A stretch of DNA of 64,000 nucleotides from Zygnema cylindricum (Eukaryota > Streptophyta > Zygnematophyceae > Zygnematales > Zygnemataceae): assembly GCA_037447655.1 (NCBI GenBank), contig JBBHKE010001339.1, forward strand, positions 1-64,000, written 5' to 3'. The notes beneath the pieces are model-generated. The model did not search any database and was not told where the DNA came from. It was given only the letters and a program-made list of their open reading frames with translations. A program made the translations under genes and the position numbers. Shown piece after piece: positions 22,941 through 35,165 of this stretch (positions within the stretch are counted from its first letter, which is position 1; each line of letters begins with the position of its first letter).

Positions 22941-23160
22941 GTGTACTCACCTCCGTGAGGTGGGTCCACCACTACAGAGGCCGATGGAGAGATTGTTCTG
23001 CGGATGAAAACCAAAGCCTAATCGGACGGTCAATGTTTTCTCCTGGACCCTTGGAGAATCACAATTGTATCTTGTGTAATGTTGTTCTCAAAAAACTCAC
23101 GAAAAAATAGTATGGCATGATACGGCTAGGTACAGAATTATGTAATACACCTCACCCGTT

Positions 23161-24284
23161 AGAATTCGTTTTTGTATGGACCTCATCACTCAAATTAGTA
23201 CGAAAAATAAATTTGAATGGACATTTCTGTTAAGACTATTTTCACCACAAGATGGTTGCGCAACAATGTCGTCATTCGCCGCTGGTTGTGCTTCGTTTTT
23301 GCTTCCCGCTTTCAATGCAGCTTCCGTCCAATATGTGATACCTTGGGTTCCTATCGGCGCCACGGATATTCTATAGACAATTTCACATGAAAATAGATAC
23401 AAACTGGTGTAAACATGAAGTATTTACTGCCTTAAATGCTCAATCAGCAGTGATGTTACCACTTTGTTAAACTAAATGAACGCTCAAACATTTTAATTCT
23501 GTTAAAACAATCATTTGAACGCCTCCGTTTTTTATATGATTTACATGCTTATTCCAAAGTTAAAGGTACGTTTTTTTTTTTACAATTTTTTGTCAATGTT
23601 GCAAAAACTTTTAGTTTTTATGCAAAATGGATTATGCGAAAAGCCCAATGTTGAAATGTCGAACATTCAATGATCAATGTCGAAATTGAACATGTATTGC
23701 AATGTTCAATTTCAAATGTTATTGAATTGTACAAGTTGTAATGGCATTGAGCATCGAATGTCAACCGTGAATTTTCAAAGAAACTCCCATCGTTGCTCAA
23801 AATTATTGTTTGAATTCGGCGGTGAACAAAAAAGTTGGGAGAACAACTTTGATGGTGATTATCACTCTATATCTAACCCTGAGAGAGAAGCAAAGCGCCA
23901 ATTAAGCTATAGAGGCATGCATTACAATCGCAATTTATAAAATTTGCAAAACTTTTGAATGCTACGAAATGTTAAGCGATTCATTTTAGGGTTTAGCCGT
24001 TTGAATGATCCTTTAAAAGGTTTGCAGATCATGTTATTTTCGTACGGAAACGACTCTTTTTCGTTCGATCTTACTCTCTCTACCACACCTTTTCCCATTT
24101 TCTCACTCACCTTTTCCCATTTTCTCACTCAGTCACGCTCTTGTATACTCTCTTTCACGTTCTCACCCACACTCTCACACTCTCTCACGCACTCTTTCAA
24201 CCTCTCACACTCTTAAGGCATTATGATTGTGTAATAAACATTATGACGTTTCAATTTGGTTATGACACTTTGGATGGTTTTAAC
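23161..24284. other. No gene seen; low-complexity CACTCTCA tract at its end
   Basis: 23175-23400 has open frames on both strands with some codon-like texture but no recognised domain. About 23635-23770 repeats words such as TGTTGAA, CAATGTT and AATGTCGAA. 24060-24215 is a degenerate CTCACACTCT tract. I cannot support a gene. Confidence 0.35.
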
Positions 24285-25305
24285 TAGTGTTGTGTATCGG
24301 TAAGGATTTGCCGATAAGCGATATGTGTCTTTTTTTGGGTTGCCGATAATCGATAAATTGGTACGATATATGTTGCCATTTGTGTTATCGCCGATAAATA
24401 ATCGATAATATCGGTTGTTTATGGCGATAACACCGATATTGATAAATATAGGCGATAACTGTACTGACTTTACAGATAAATATGTACTGACTTTACAGAT
24501 AAATGTACGGCCAGTAGACTCAACTATACATGTTATTCCACGGAGACCCACTATACATGTTATTCCACGGATGGTCTAAAAATTCCAGACCTTTTCTGGA
24601 CCCTCTTTTATATTGTTTTTTACACCATTTTTAAACCTTTTTTATCTTTTTTTTGTATGTTTTCTATTCGGTTTTCAGTTGGGCATATTTGGTACGTTTT
24701 CAGAGCTATTTTTTACCGATATTTATATCGTTTTTTTTTTGCCTTTTTATACTGTTTTTTTTAGGGACCGTTTTTTAATATCGTTCTTACTCGACAGGTT
24801 TTTCAGTTCGTTCTTTTCACCATTTTTTTTAGGCCGCTATTCTGACTATTTTTTTCAGACCGTTTTTAACAACTTTTTTCCGACAGGTTTTTGGACCATT
24901 TTTATAGTTTTTTTTTCATACCGTTTTTTTCAGACCATTTTTTCGAAAAAGTCAAATTTACAAATTTACAATGTATTTTAATTTTCGGTACTATAGTTTT
25001 AGAACTAAAAGGTATTGCTTTAAATTTGTCAGTGTTTATGTGTTGCGCTGTTCGTATAAATTTCAGTTAAACAGATACGGAACAAATCCTTATATGTGGA
25101 ATGCCACGCTATATAAAGTCAATAATATAATTACAATATGTTATAAAGTACTATTTATACATACTATATTTATATTTTTAAAATTATCTCCGATGTAGAA
25201 TTTGTTGGTCTAGGATCGATATATTGGGACCTCTGACCGTTCGATAACCGATAATTATCGGTATCGGTGTTATCGCGATAACATTTTTACCGATACACAA
25301 CACTA
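24285..25305. mobile_element. hAT-like MITE
   Basis: The termini TAGTGTTGTGTATCGGTA and TACCGATACACAACACTA are perfect 18-bp inverted repeats. Flanking 8-mers GTTTTAAC (24277-24284) and GTTTTAGA (25306-25313) agree at six of eight positions, consistent with an aged hAT 8-bp target duplication. Subterminal regions repeat the word CGATAA on both strands. The middle (24590-24960) is a T-rich series of GACCGTTTTTT-like units. No transposase frame. Confidence 0.85.
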
Positions 25306-25597
25306 GTTTTAGAAGAAGTATTTTTTATAAAATTTGGACTTTGATTGTACTTTTTGAATATAGCGAGTACGGATTCACTTTTTGGAAACACGAATTCGGA
25401 AAAGAATGTAGAAACTAATTTGAATGACAAAGAGTGACAAATGGAAATTTCTTTACTTTTTTCGCTCTTTTCTTTCACATCATACTATTTTCAGTTTTCT
25501 ATTATATGGTGCGCATATTTATTTGTCTATTGCTAATTTTTTGGAAACTTAAATAAAATTTTGAAAACTCAAAAATCTTTACTTCAAAAATCATATT

Positions 25598-25845
25598 CGC
25601 TTTTTCTTTGTGACCTAAATGGGATTGACAAGGTGCTAGTTCAATTATTTTATGATTTTTCATCAGATGCTTGGACACTCTAGGTAGAAAACATTTTGAT
25701 GATCCCCGCTTTTTCTTTGTGACCTAAATGGGATTGACAAGGTGCTAGTTCAATTACTTTATGATTTTTCATCAGATGCTTGGACACACTAGGTAGAAAA
25801 CATTTTGATGATCCCTCTAGGTAGAAAACATTTTGATGATCCTGA
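25598..25845. repeat. Tandem duplication, 109-bp unit, 2.3 copies
   Basis: The unit 25598-25706 is repeated at 25707-25815 with only a few substitutions. A third partial copy (about 28 bp, CTCTAGGTAGAAAACATTTT onward) follows. No coding content. Confidence 0.9.
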
Positions 25846-26215
25846 ATGAATAAAAAAATATCTATGGTAAACCTTCACTTTCCTATAAAATTTATAAATG
25901 CAGTTGTCATTTTACAACGGACTTAAAATTCCAGTTGACATTTATTCCCCTATTGTTCACCTATTATGAATTCGCAAATAAAGTTTTCACTGAATACTTG
26001 AGTGCAATTATTTCTAATATAATTATTACACATCTTCCAAATTTCAACAAATGTCGATGAGTATGATGTTCCAATGTTTTCGTTTTATGATTTACCCGAT
26101 CTTTGATTGGATTACCATACAAAAAAAAAGGAATTTTGATCAAGCAAGTCCAATTTCAAACAAAAATGGAAGGGCCAAGAAGTGTAAAATCCACAAATAT
26201 TGTACTCACCTTCTC

Positions 26216-26489
26216 TTACTTCCCTAGATGAGCTCTCTCCCTCTTTTCTCTCAATCCCTCACCCTCTTTCTCTCTCCCTCTCCCTCACATTTTCCTTCTC
26301 ACTCTCTCTCTCCCTCTCTTCTCTCTCTCATCTTCTCTCTCCCTATTCCTCTCCCTCTCCCTCTCCCTCTTTCTCTTACTCTTGCTCTCCATCTCCCTTT
26401 CCTCTCCCTCCTTTTCTCTTTCCCTCTCCCTCTCTCTCTCTCTCTCCCTCTCTCTCTTCTTTTTGTTTTTTTTCTCTCCCTCTCTCTTT

Positions 26490-26542
<53 letters not shown>
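26216..26542. repeat. (CTCTCC)n / (CT)n microsatellite
   Basis: About 330 bp of almost pure pyrimidine, from imperfect CTCTCCC words to a perfect (CT)n run near 26490-26541. Open frames of Ser/Leu and Arg/Glu across it are artefacts. Confidence 0.95.
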
Positions 26543-26547
<5 letters not shown>

Positions 26548-28004
26548 TGCAAACTACAATTTGTTGCTCTACATAATTCATCAAACGGATGTAAATTCTT
26601 GATCGATTCTAGATTGGGACACCAATGGTAGAATTTGAACTTTTAATCGAACCAAAATGTGGTGCTTTAAATCTGACATTGACTTTTTTTATTTTATTTT
26701 GGGAAAACAAATTCCGGAGCTAGTTTTGTTTCTTCTTGTTATTTATTTGATGCCTATAATTTGACATTGGGCGTTCAGCTCTTGTCTAGCAAAAAAATGA
26801 TTTGACCCAATTGTTCGTATCGCTTACCGTAATTTTGCAAAGGAGGTTGCCTTTGTTCAACAATTTTTCAAAACTTTGAAACTATCGGTGTCTAATTTGA
26901 AACTTTTTATTGTAGTGGATTTTATTTATTTTAATGAAGTCGTAGTTTTTTCAACTATTTCATCTATACACCGATTTTTTACTTTAAGGACCAAAATAGC
27001 GCTCAACATACGTTTTTCATACACATTAAAGAAAGCATGTGGCATCGAATATTTGATTCGACACATTAATGCAAGTCAATTGTCAGCAGTTCGTCACAAC
27101 ATGTAATAAAGATATTGGTGAATTGTCAAGTTGCCATCCTTAAAAAAAAAATATTACCATATCTCACCAGTTGGGGGTGTCTCTTCAACTCGACGAGCTG
27201 ATGACAGATAGTGTCAACAATTGTGGGCTGACATCTCCCGTATGAAATTGGTGTCGTCAAACTGTCCAATTTTGTACGTATAGTTTTTTGTTGGTGAGTT
27301 GTGCCTGTATCAACCTTTGGTTAAAATTTTGTGAAATATTCAAACTGTAATGTCTTGTTTTTGTTTTATAAAATGAACATCTGCGGAACTCAAACCATTT
27401 TGCGACAACTCTAATATTGCATCCTAATTGTTGAACTTTGAATCATCGATGTTCAAGGGCTCCTAACTTCGTAAATGCTAATTTAAATACCATGAAGCAT
27501 ACTGCATTAATGAAGATTTTAGTATTATTCATCACATAAAAATTGAGGGGAAAGTTTGTGAAAGACTTTGTAGCGTGTACGTTGAGTTGGCGCTTATACT
27601 AAATGTTAATGTCATATTATGACAATAATTCCTTGAAAGTACGAAGCATACACTTATAGTACATGTTAACAATAGTTTAGGCTATTTTGAGCTCTTTCAT
27701 GGTCTTATTGTCGCTCAAACCTTTAGTGTGGACTTGTTTTAGGTTTTGGGCCGACGACCCATTTTGTCTTTTAGAGTTTGTGTAAAGCGTGGTTTCGAAT
27801 ACTCTTGTAGTTTGGTTTCTGTTTTTGTTTTTGTATATTATATTTCGATATTTTTGCTCTTTGTGTTGCGTAGCTTTTGTAGTTTTTGTACTTACTTTGG
27901 ATTTTTTAATTGTAGCCTTTAGCAGTAGTGAACAATTTCCCATCTCAATCAAGTTTTATATTTGGATGGTTTAACCATCGCGGCTTTGATGATAAAATCT
28001 TCTT
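26543..28004. other. No gene seen
   Basis: AT-rich sequence between the microsatellite and the gypsy LTR. The only longer frames (26876-27106 plus, 27677-27952 minus) lack recognisable domains. I see no terminal inverted repeats. Confidence 0.4.
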
Positions 28005-28928
28005 TGTCATGTCGCAAGGCGTCGGCAGGTATTGTTGCTAAATCCTATACTAATTGGCGTGTATGTGATGTGAAAGGTTCGTAATTTTACATACAACTGA
28101 AGGTACAAGATAATCAAAGGCCGTACTACATGCACGTACGATACAACAGGAAACCGACGTGGAATTGGATTTCGGTTCGGCATCGGTTGTCAATAACTCA
28201 AACGGCCCCGAATCTAAGTTGTGAGCCCTCGGAGGTTCATGCATTATTTTTTGTAGCGTAGGTAGGGTTTTTATCCTCGAGGTGTAGATGAAAGGCAACC
28301 CGCGGCGGCCACGCAACGGCCGTCTCTAGAAACAAGCAGCGTTTGCACATAGATACCTGCTTGCTCAGAGACATACAAGAATTAGTGTAGATGTACGATA
28401 GGCAACAACATAGGATAAAAGCCATGTGGTTGCGTAGGAATAGTTGCAATCTACAACACGGGAATCCAAAATTGGAGAGTTGTCGTTTTTTGGCAAATTT
28501 GTATTCTCGGGATTTGTCGAACCTTTTTGTTTCAGTTTTCATTTTCGGCAACATATTTAGTATCAGCTAGTTGTTGAGTTAGGGTTTCTCTCTCTGGATC
28601 CTTAGTTTTTTGCTAGCTATTGTCTTTGAGCTTTCTTATCTCTCTATTTTTTACTAAGTCCTTACCTAATCTACCGGCGCAAGCCAGCGTTCAAGGTTTC
28701 CCTCCAGACTGTGTCTCACTTGTCGTGGATAATGAATTGTGGCGTGTGAATCTTGGGTTTTATTGTTGCTTCCGCGCGGTTTTCGTCGTTTGGCTCTCTT
28801 TTCTTCTAACTTCGGGATTGCCGGTTTTCTTGGCGGCTTCATTCAGTTAAGGAGAGTCTACGGTCTGCTAGTTCGACTCTTGTAGGGAATATTGAAGACT
28901 TCAGGGCTTAGTGGCCACTGACGCAAAT
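28005..28928 (+). repeat. 5' LTR of the gypsy element (right boundary uncertain)
   Basis: Homologous to 38926-39860 along its whole length, and to 37009-37173 at its start (CGCAAGGCG, TATACTAATTGGCGTGTATGTGA, AACTGAAGGTAC). The left edge is set by where the 3' untranslated region joins the LTR in the other copies (after CACGACA). Similarity ends at ACGCAAAT (28928), but the true LTR could extend further, and I could not identify a primer-binding site. Confidence 0.75.
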
Positions 28929-29948
28929 GTTTTCGTGCTGTAATTTGTCTTTTTTTTCAGTCAGCATTAATTGGTTGTTTTCTTTTCTTTTCCAGTCTAG
29001 TTGTTTTCTTTAGATTGCTTTAATCTATTTTGATTCTCAATTTTTAGGGTTTTTTTTTTGTTTGGTGGACTCTGATTTTGATATTTCTTATTTTGTATGT
29101 AAATCCGGTAAAATTTCCTCTTTCTGTCTACTTACCGGATTAACTCATTCAAAAAACCAACCAAACCTAATATATATATATATATGAAAAACCAAGAGAA
29201 AAACAAATATATGTAAAAATTAGGTTGCACGAATTATCACATAAAATTATAACTGCTTTAATAGTTGGGTAGAGCGTGGCTTAAAGCTGATACGCGTACC
29301 CTAACAGACTACTAACTACTTTGGCATTGAGCTGTGGTGTGATTACGATCACGTGGAACCGAAACAACTGTGGGAGACGTTTATATTATCTTGCTGGATG
29401 CTAACGCTTCATGTGTGTAACTGATCCTTGTGGGTGCAGGCGCGATCTAGGCTATCGAAAGTACTCGCTTAGAGGGTTAGAGATCTTATCGAAAGTTGCA
29501 CCCTTGTTCTTCGCATAGGACATCATTATTGCATGGTCTTGGATCTGACCTTGATTGGTCTTGGGTAGCAATTTCTTGCTTTGTTACATCTGGCCGTGTT
29601 GGCCCTTGATTGTTTCTTGTTTTATTACATCTGGTCGTGTTGGCCTTGAACATTTTCCTGCTTTATTACATTTGGCTACGTTGGCCCTGAATATTTTCCT
29701 ACTTATTACATCCCGCCGCAAGTGGCCTTGTGTAGGTGACATGAGTTTGCTTCGTATGGCTTGATGTGAGTGGAATTGGGAAAGACAGTTTGCGAGTAGA
29801 CTAACTCTGGTGATGCAAGATAGACCGAACTTCTTGGTGTTGCTGGTTTGCGGTTATTAGTATACTTTTGTGTGTGTTCGGCATTTAGCTGCATTCGGAT
29901 AGGACGATCTTCTGGTTACATGCCAACGGACTAGAATAATTTACAGTT
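28929..29948 (+). other. 5' leader of the gypsy element with a 51-bp tandem repeat
   Basis: Non-coding. It includes a (TA)n run near 29170. At about 29560-29730 there are three to four copies of a roughly 51-bp unit built on TTATTACATCTGG-CGTGTTGGCC. The unit lies upstream of gag and looks like leader expansion. No frame of note. Confidence 0.6.
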
Positions 29949-31598
29949 CCCGACTGGTACCACCAGAAGCTCAGGTTCTTACCGGGGGCCGCCCAGAGAG
30001 TCGATTACGGCCAGCTCCCCTCCGATATCTTTTCTAAACTCACTAGTCCAGTCAAAATTTTTAGCATCACCCAATTTGTCTAGATCTGGTCTTTGTTCTC
30101 TCCGAAGGTCTACGTCATCTGTTTCTTCGTCTTTCACCCACAGTTCGGAGGAAGATTCGAGCACCGACTCACTTGACATACAAGGTCAAGGGCTACCGCT
30201 CAATTTTCTCAGTTAAGAGTACCTTACACACTAATTCCGGTCCTTCTAGCGTGGACATAGCTTCATCGATAGACACCGGAGGAGGCAAACATCACTTTGT
30301 TTTTTTGGTTTTAAGGACACCATGTCCTTGTCACACTTTCGCATGCTCTTTGATACCGAAATGCGTGACCTCGCATTTCGGTACCCAGACCGTTATGACC
30401 TACGGGTTGCTTTTTCGTTACTGGGACGATACCTCAGAGGATCTGCCCTATCTCTCTATACTCAAAAAAATGAAGAAATTTGTGCTAGTACCTGCATATT
30501 CTGGAGCTTTAGTCATAGTTGGCAGTCCCGAAATTCTTTTTCAAGCGGCTGTCCCTGCGGTTTATGACTAAGTAGGAAATGAAATTTCACCCGCAATACC
30601 GGAGATTCCTCATCAATTTGTAGTGGCAGCTCGGGCTGCAATTTCGGCTACACTTGAAATGCTGGTCCCTCTAAGAGATCCAGTCTCTTTGATTTTCGAT
30701 TTTTTACGGGGAGAGTACCGAATACAAAATCTTGACCAAGTCAAAAAATTAATGAATTTTGAACGCAAACCAGGCAAAACAACCCCGACGTTGCGGTCTC
30801 GTATGGAAACTTTACGTGAAGCCTTACCGGATCTAATGTCAGAGGCGGTACAAATATTTGTGGGTCAATTTACCACACAATCTCGACGGTTCATTTAGAA
30901 CTGCTTGACCAAAGCATATGGCCTTAAATTCACATTCGAACAGACTGCAGAATATGCCGTAAAGTATGAAATGCAGACCAGCTGGTGGGATGCTCACGAG
31001 CGGCCTCGGTCCTCGCCTAAAGATCACCTTAATCCTAATTCTAACCAGAATCTTAACCCGCGCAACCCATGGCCTAACCCGAGACCTCCTAAGGCTTTCG
31101 CCATGGGAACACTATCAACGACCCCTGGGGTGCGTATCAGCCTCCGGTGCGGTCACGGTGGTCACGAGGCGCGCAACTTTTCAGATACCACGGCTACGTG
31201 TACTTATTGCAACCTAAGTGGTCATTATGTACAGCGCTGTCACATTATGAATCATGATTTCAGTTATCAAAATCAAAATAAAAAACGGCGGTATATTTGC
31301 TCGCTCAGCAAAATTGGCCACTCCACCTAAAGGGGAAGAGAAAGACACTCCCCCCAAAATCAGCCGGAAGGACTGAGATAGAGCAGAGATGCAGGCTACC
31401 GTGGCAGCTATGATGAAGGAGCAGTTTGCCGCGCTTATGGCGCATGTCAAACGGGAATTAATTGGAATGGCCCGAACCGTAGTCTATATGCCCTCCTTTG
31501 CGGGTCGATCCCTGCGAGAGTCAACTGTCCAACAGCGGGCAGCTCTTTTCAAAAGGACTCTCGATCATAATCGTGAGTCTAAATCCATTAACACTTGA
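29949..31598 (+). pseudogene. gypsy gag remnant (capsid-like, zinc knuckle, coiled tail)
   Basis: Several short frames in succession read as one gag. There is an acidic/Ser-rich stretch near 30130-30200. MSLSHFRMLF begins at 30322 with SALSLYTQ following. A segment at 30720-30897 carries LMNFERKPGK. A Pro/Asn-rich linker leads to a perfect CCHC knuckle CTYCNLSGHYVQRC near 31198-31240, preceded by a damaged one (CGHGGHEARNF). A helical segment follows at 31389-31598. Stops and frame changes separate the pieces. The product would package the genomic RNA in an intact element. Confidence 0.7.
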
Positions 31599-31619
31599 AT
31601 ACCATTATCATTTGTTAAA

Positions 31620-32384
31620 GAACCTACAACCCTTATCTTGGAAAAAGCCTCTAGCATCAGCGTTGAGGCATTAACCATTCTAGAGGGGAGTACACAAGAA
31701 ACTAATTATCCTCGGATCAGATTTTGCCAAGAAAATAGGTCTTAGTGCCTATACACTACAACCCACTACTACTCGTTTGTTGACTTCCGCACTACAACCC
31801 ACTACCACTTGTTTGTTGACTTCCATAGGAACCACAGAACGAGGCCTGGGTATGATAAAAGAACCACTATATTTTCAATTTCAGTGTCAATCGGAAACCG
31901 ATTTCGCAGAAATATACGCTCACGCCTTGGTCACCAAGTGTAGTGATTACGAATGATTAGTCGGCCAAGGCGTCATTTTTCGAATGGGGGGGGGGGGGTT
32001 GATATGCATGATCAAACATTTTCATACAGACCAAACAATTTTCCAAACCGCAAAGTTTGCTTACCTCTCATCTCGGCTCGGCAACCCATGCCGACTACGG
32101 CTCATTCTGCGTTTGTCTTGCCAGCCTATGCCACGGTTAGCATAGGCGCCAAACTTCTTGAATTTTTTACAGCGGACGAAATCTTACCATATCCACAGGG
32201 AGTGCCGGATTTATTTGGCATACCCAGATTTATCATTGACTCCTCAAAATTTGACAGATTGTATAAATTTACGGTACCGATTCCCTTATTCAGTATTCCG
32301 GATCCACCCGCTATTACAATGGATCTTTCCTGGTTCTTACCTGTTAATTGGAAACGAGTCAGTTTACAACCTAACCCGAACGGT
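31620..32384 (+). pseudogene. gypsy protease region remnant and linker to the methyltransferase
   Basis: The sequence reads GSDFAKKIGL near 31715, then a 36-bp in-frame duplication (31754-31789 and 31790-31825, LQPTTT-LLTS twice), then LVGQGVIF near 31955-31970, which resembles the end of a retroviral-type aspartic protease. The active-site motif is not preserved. A 13-bp G run (31986-31998) follows. The next frame (31953-32414) leads directly into methyltransferase motif I. Assignment to protease rests mainly on position. Confidence 0.45.
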
Positions 32385-33330
32385 CTTGCTATCTTAGACC
32401 TTTTTCAGGAATAGGTACCACACTTCTCTCTTGCCATCGGAACAGCCTTCTGATTTAGCAGTATTATTCTGTAGATATTGACCCTTTGGCTAGACGCGCT
32501 CAGTTACACCACTGTCAAATCCTGCATGAACAATACAATCACCTCTTACCACAGTCCGCTTGTCACTGCATGCACTCCGCTATACCACAAGATATTCACC
32601 TAATAGGAAATCATCATTTGTCGGAATTAGAACCGATCGATCTCCTTTTCGCCGGATGGGAATGTCAAGGTATGTCTAGGGCCGGGAAGGGCTTAGGTCT
32701 TCGAGATCCGCGTGCTAAATAGTTCTTCAAGGTAGTGCGGCTTATCAATTTTTTTGAAACACTGAATCGCCCTTTTGGATACGTCTTAGAAAACGGCGCA
32801 GCTTATAAGGACCGTCGACCCACGGTTCTCGCAGATTACAAACGCATTGAATCATTAATTGGACCGCCACTGATCATTGATGCCGCACACCACGGCTTGT
32901 TGGCCCACCGGGTTCGTTCCAAGTGGACTAACCTGGTGGACATAGGGCGGCTCCGTGAAGCTAACCTCGGTGTCCGACCACCTGAACTTTCCATTCAATA
33001 AGCACTTCTTCCGTTTCATAAGGTCCAAAAATGTGTCCAGACAGACTATCCTCCTGCATTTTGTCTTAACATCCCTGGCAAGCCATTACGTGCACTTCCT
33101 ACACTAGTCGCATATCCAAACTCTCACGCATATTCACATAACAGACCTGGTATGCTTCAGAACACACATACAGGCAGTCTAGAAGAACCTACTGCTGCAG
33201 AGCGAGAACACCTTCTCCAATTCATCCTAGGCACCACTGCTGCCCCAGGACTCATTGAGCAGCAGCGGTGCACATTACTTGGTCGGGTCATGGATCCAAA
33301 ATCATTGTCATTTGTCTTGGGCATAGGGTT
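32385..33330 (+). pseudogene. Retrotransposon-encoded C5 cytosine DNA methyltransferase
   Basis: Motifs appear in canonical order. Motif I ILDLF-SGIGT is at 32391-32420, broken by a one-base loss. YYSVDIDPLARR (motif II) follows. Motif IV reads GWECQGMSRAGKGLGL with the catalytic Cys codon at 32663-32665, and ECQ replaces the usual PCQ. Motif VI is ENG at 32789-32797. Motif VIII is HRVRSKWTN near 32905. The C-terminal motif IX/X region (AAEREHLL, TTAAPG, QQRC-LLGRVMD) is at about 33190-33310. Stops at 32455, 32720 and 32999 interrupt it. The order is that of DNMT3-like and bacterial C5 enzymes. It lies in the same frame as the downstream reverse transcriptase, so it was part of the polyprotein. 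Function in an intact relative would be de novo cytosine methylation. Confidence 0.85.
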
Positions 33331-35165
33331 CGCAGCCGGTCAATACGCAAAGAACCATCCGTCTCAATCAGCTGGGGTGGGGAATATACCATTTAAACAC
33401 ACTGCATCAAAATCCTCACCTTCTCTCCGGAGTACAACTTTTCAGCGTTCTCTCTTTCCTTCCTCGAAGTATGACACAAATAATACTATATATGATTTTT
33501 TGGAACCTAGTTACATGAGTTGGTCCATCGCAGCATACACAGCGGCTAGGTCTCAGATGCTGGTAGGCGCAGCACCACACTGGACAACTGCATTTTTATC
33601 TATAAGCTGGCATCATGCAGTAAATTGTTTTCATTTGCTTCCAACTGAGTATGAATCGGGACAGTCCTTAATAGCGGATGAACAACTAGCGTTTGCACAG
33701 GCCATGGAAGCTATTACCATCAACGCACCTGAAAAACCAACGTGGAAATTTGGGACAGGACTAACGAAACCGGAACACGAACTGTTAGACGTAGTCATAA
33801 ACCAACAAAAAGACGCGTTCGCTTACTCCATGAAAGATTTAGGTCGACACACCACTTACGGAATGTCCATTGACTTAGAAGATGACAGACCCATATTCAA
33901 GCCCAAACATCGTCTATCAAAAACTGAATGGGAAGAAGTGGGCAAACGATGCGCAAAATTAGAAGAGGCAGGACTAATTTATAGGTCCGATTCCACCTTT
34001 GCGGTGCCCACCGTGATGCTTCGTAAAAAAGACGCAGAGGGGAATTTCACATAACGTCGCATGTGCGGGGACTATCGAGAATTGAATTCACGTAGAATCC
34101 AAGACAGACATCCAATACCTTTGGCAAAAGACATTTTTGATCACGTCGGAGGGGCTAAATATTTCAACATTCTAAATCTGCGATAGAGGCTTAACCAAAT
34201 TGAAGTAAAGGAAAGAGACTGACATAAGACTGCATTTTGGGGAAGTGACAGGTGTTGGGAATGGTCAGTTATGCCCTTTGGCTTGAAAAATGCACCGACA
34301 GCTTTTCAGATGGTTATGGACTCAGTCTTAGGGGGATGTAAGTTTGGCCGTTGCTATATTGACGATTTAATCATTACTTCAGCCTCTATAGAGGAACACG
34401 CGAGGAACACGCAGTACATCTAGAGTGGGTATTAAAGGAGTTGAAAAAGGTGGGTCTCAAATGCCATCCTGCCAAATGCATCTTCGGGGTTGAAAGGGTA
34501 CCATATCTTGGGCATTTTATCTCATCCGACGGAATTACTCCGCTAGAAGCCAAGGTAGAAGCGATCAGTAAACTACCGGACCCAACAGATTTAACTAGCT
34601 TGCATGCATTCCTGGGTTTGTCTAATTATTATCGGAGGTTTGTTCTTGGTTCTAGCACGCTCGCATCCCCACTAAATGAACTCTAGAAAAAGTAAGTGCC
34701 GTTTACTTGGGGACCCGCGCAGATTGAGGCATTCTAGGGATTAAAGAAAGCACTGTCTACCGCTCCCATTCTTCGTCCATCAAATCATAAGTTACCATTT
34801 CGCCTGCAGACAGATTTAGTAAGCCCGGTATCACAACCATCCTAACCCAACGTGAGCTCACAAGTGAGGAATATGTGGTGGCTTATGCCAGTCGAAGCAA
34901 CAATCAAGCGGAGTCGAACTAAATTAGTTATGAAGGGGAGTGCCTTGCCGCAGTTTGGGGAATTTTGCATTTTCGCCATTATCTTTATGGCAAGCCTTTT
35001 CCTTTTCTTACTGACCATCAACCATTGCATTGGCTCATAACCAATAACAAACTATCCGGCAAATTAGCCCTCTGGGCCCTTATTTCGCAGGAATACGATA
35101 TGAAGATCATCCATCGACCCAGGCTCCTCACTTTGAATGTTGACGGTCTTTCCCGAAACCCCTAA
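33331..35165 (+). pseudogene. gypsy reverse transcriptase and RNase H remnant
   Basis: Reverse transcriptase signatures are KHRLSKTEWEEV (about 33905), MCGDYRELNSR (34059), FGLKNAPTAFQ (34280) and YIDDLIITS (34355), the catalytic Y-x-D-D. After an 11-bp tandem duplication (34391-34412) shifts the frame, KVGLKCHPAKC-FG and PYLGH continue. RNase H follows near 34800-35165 with GECLAAVWG and TDHQPLHWL read in alternating frames. Stops at 34052, 34184, 34220, 34684, 34693 and 34735 fall where a Gln, Arg or Trp is plausible. The 33331-33770 segment linking DNMT to RT has no recognised domain. Confidence 0.88.

Larger units (their letters stand above)
16354..23160 (-). mobile_element. Family B DNA transposon, copy B2, split by the Copia element
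   Basis: 16354-16513 and 22946-23160 together match the family B element of 52937-53603 in reverse: CTTTTCGGCAAAGATTTTCC, CGAAGGCACGTGACTTTG, then after the Copia element CACCTC-GAGGTG, CGGACGGTCAATGTTTTCTCC and CTCACGAAAAAATAGTATGGC. The Copia element and one copy of its GTGTA duplication interrupt it beside the central palindrome. The outer TIRs are eroded. This dates B2 as older than the Copia insertion. Confidence 0.75.

Noticed and set aside
24613-24981. 122-codon Phe-rich frame inside the hAT MITE
   Set aside because: Product of T-rich repeated GACCGTTTTTT-like units, with no transposase motifs.
26200-26631. Ser/Leu-rich open frames (up to 143 codons) and antisense Arg/Glu frames
   Set aside because: They only translate a CT microsatellite; any frame through it stays open.
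29260-29320. Possible tRNA or primer-binding site in the gypsy leader (GGGTAGAGCGTGGC)
   Set aside because: I could not build acceptor and T arms, and it is more than 300 bp from the LTR edge I can support.
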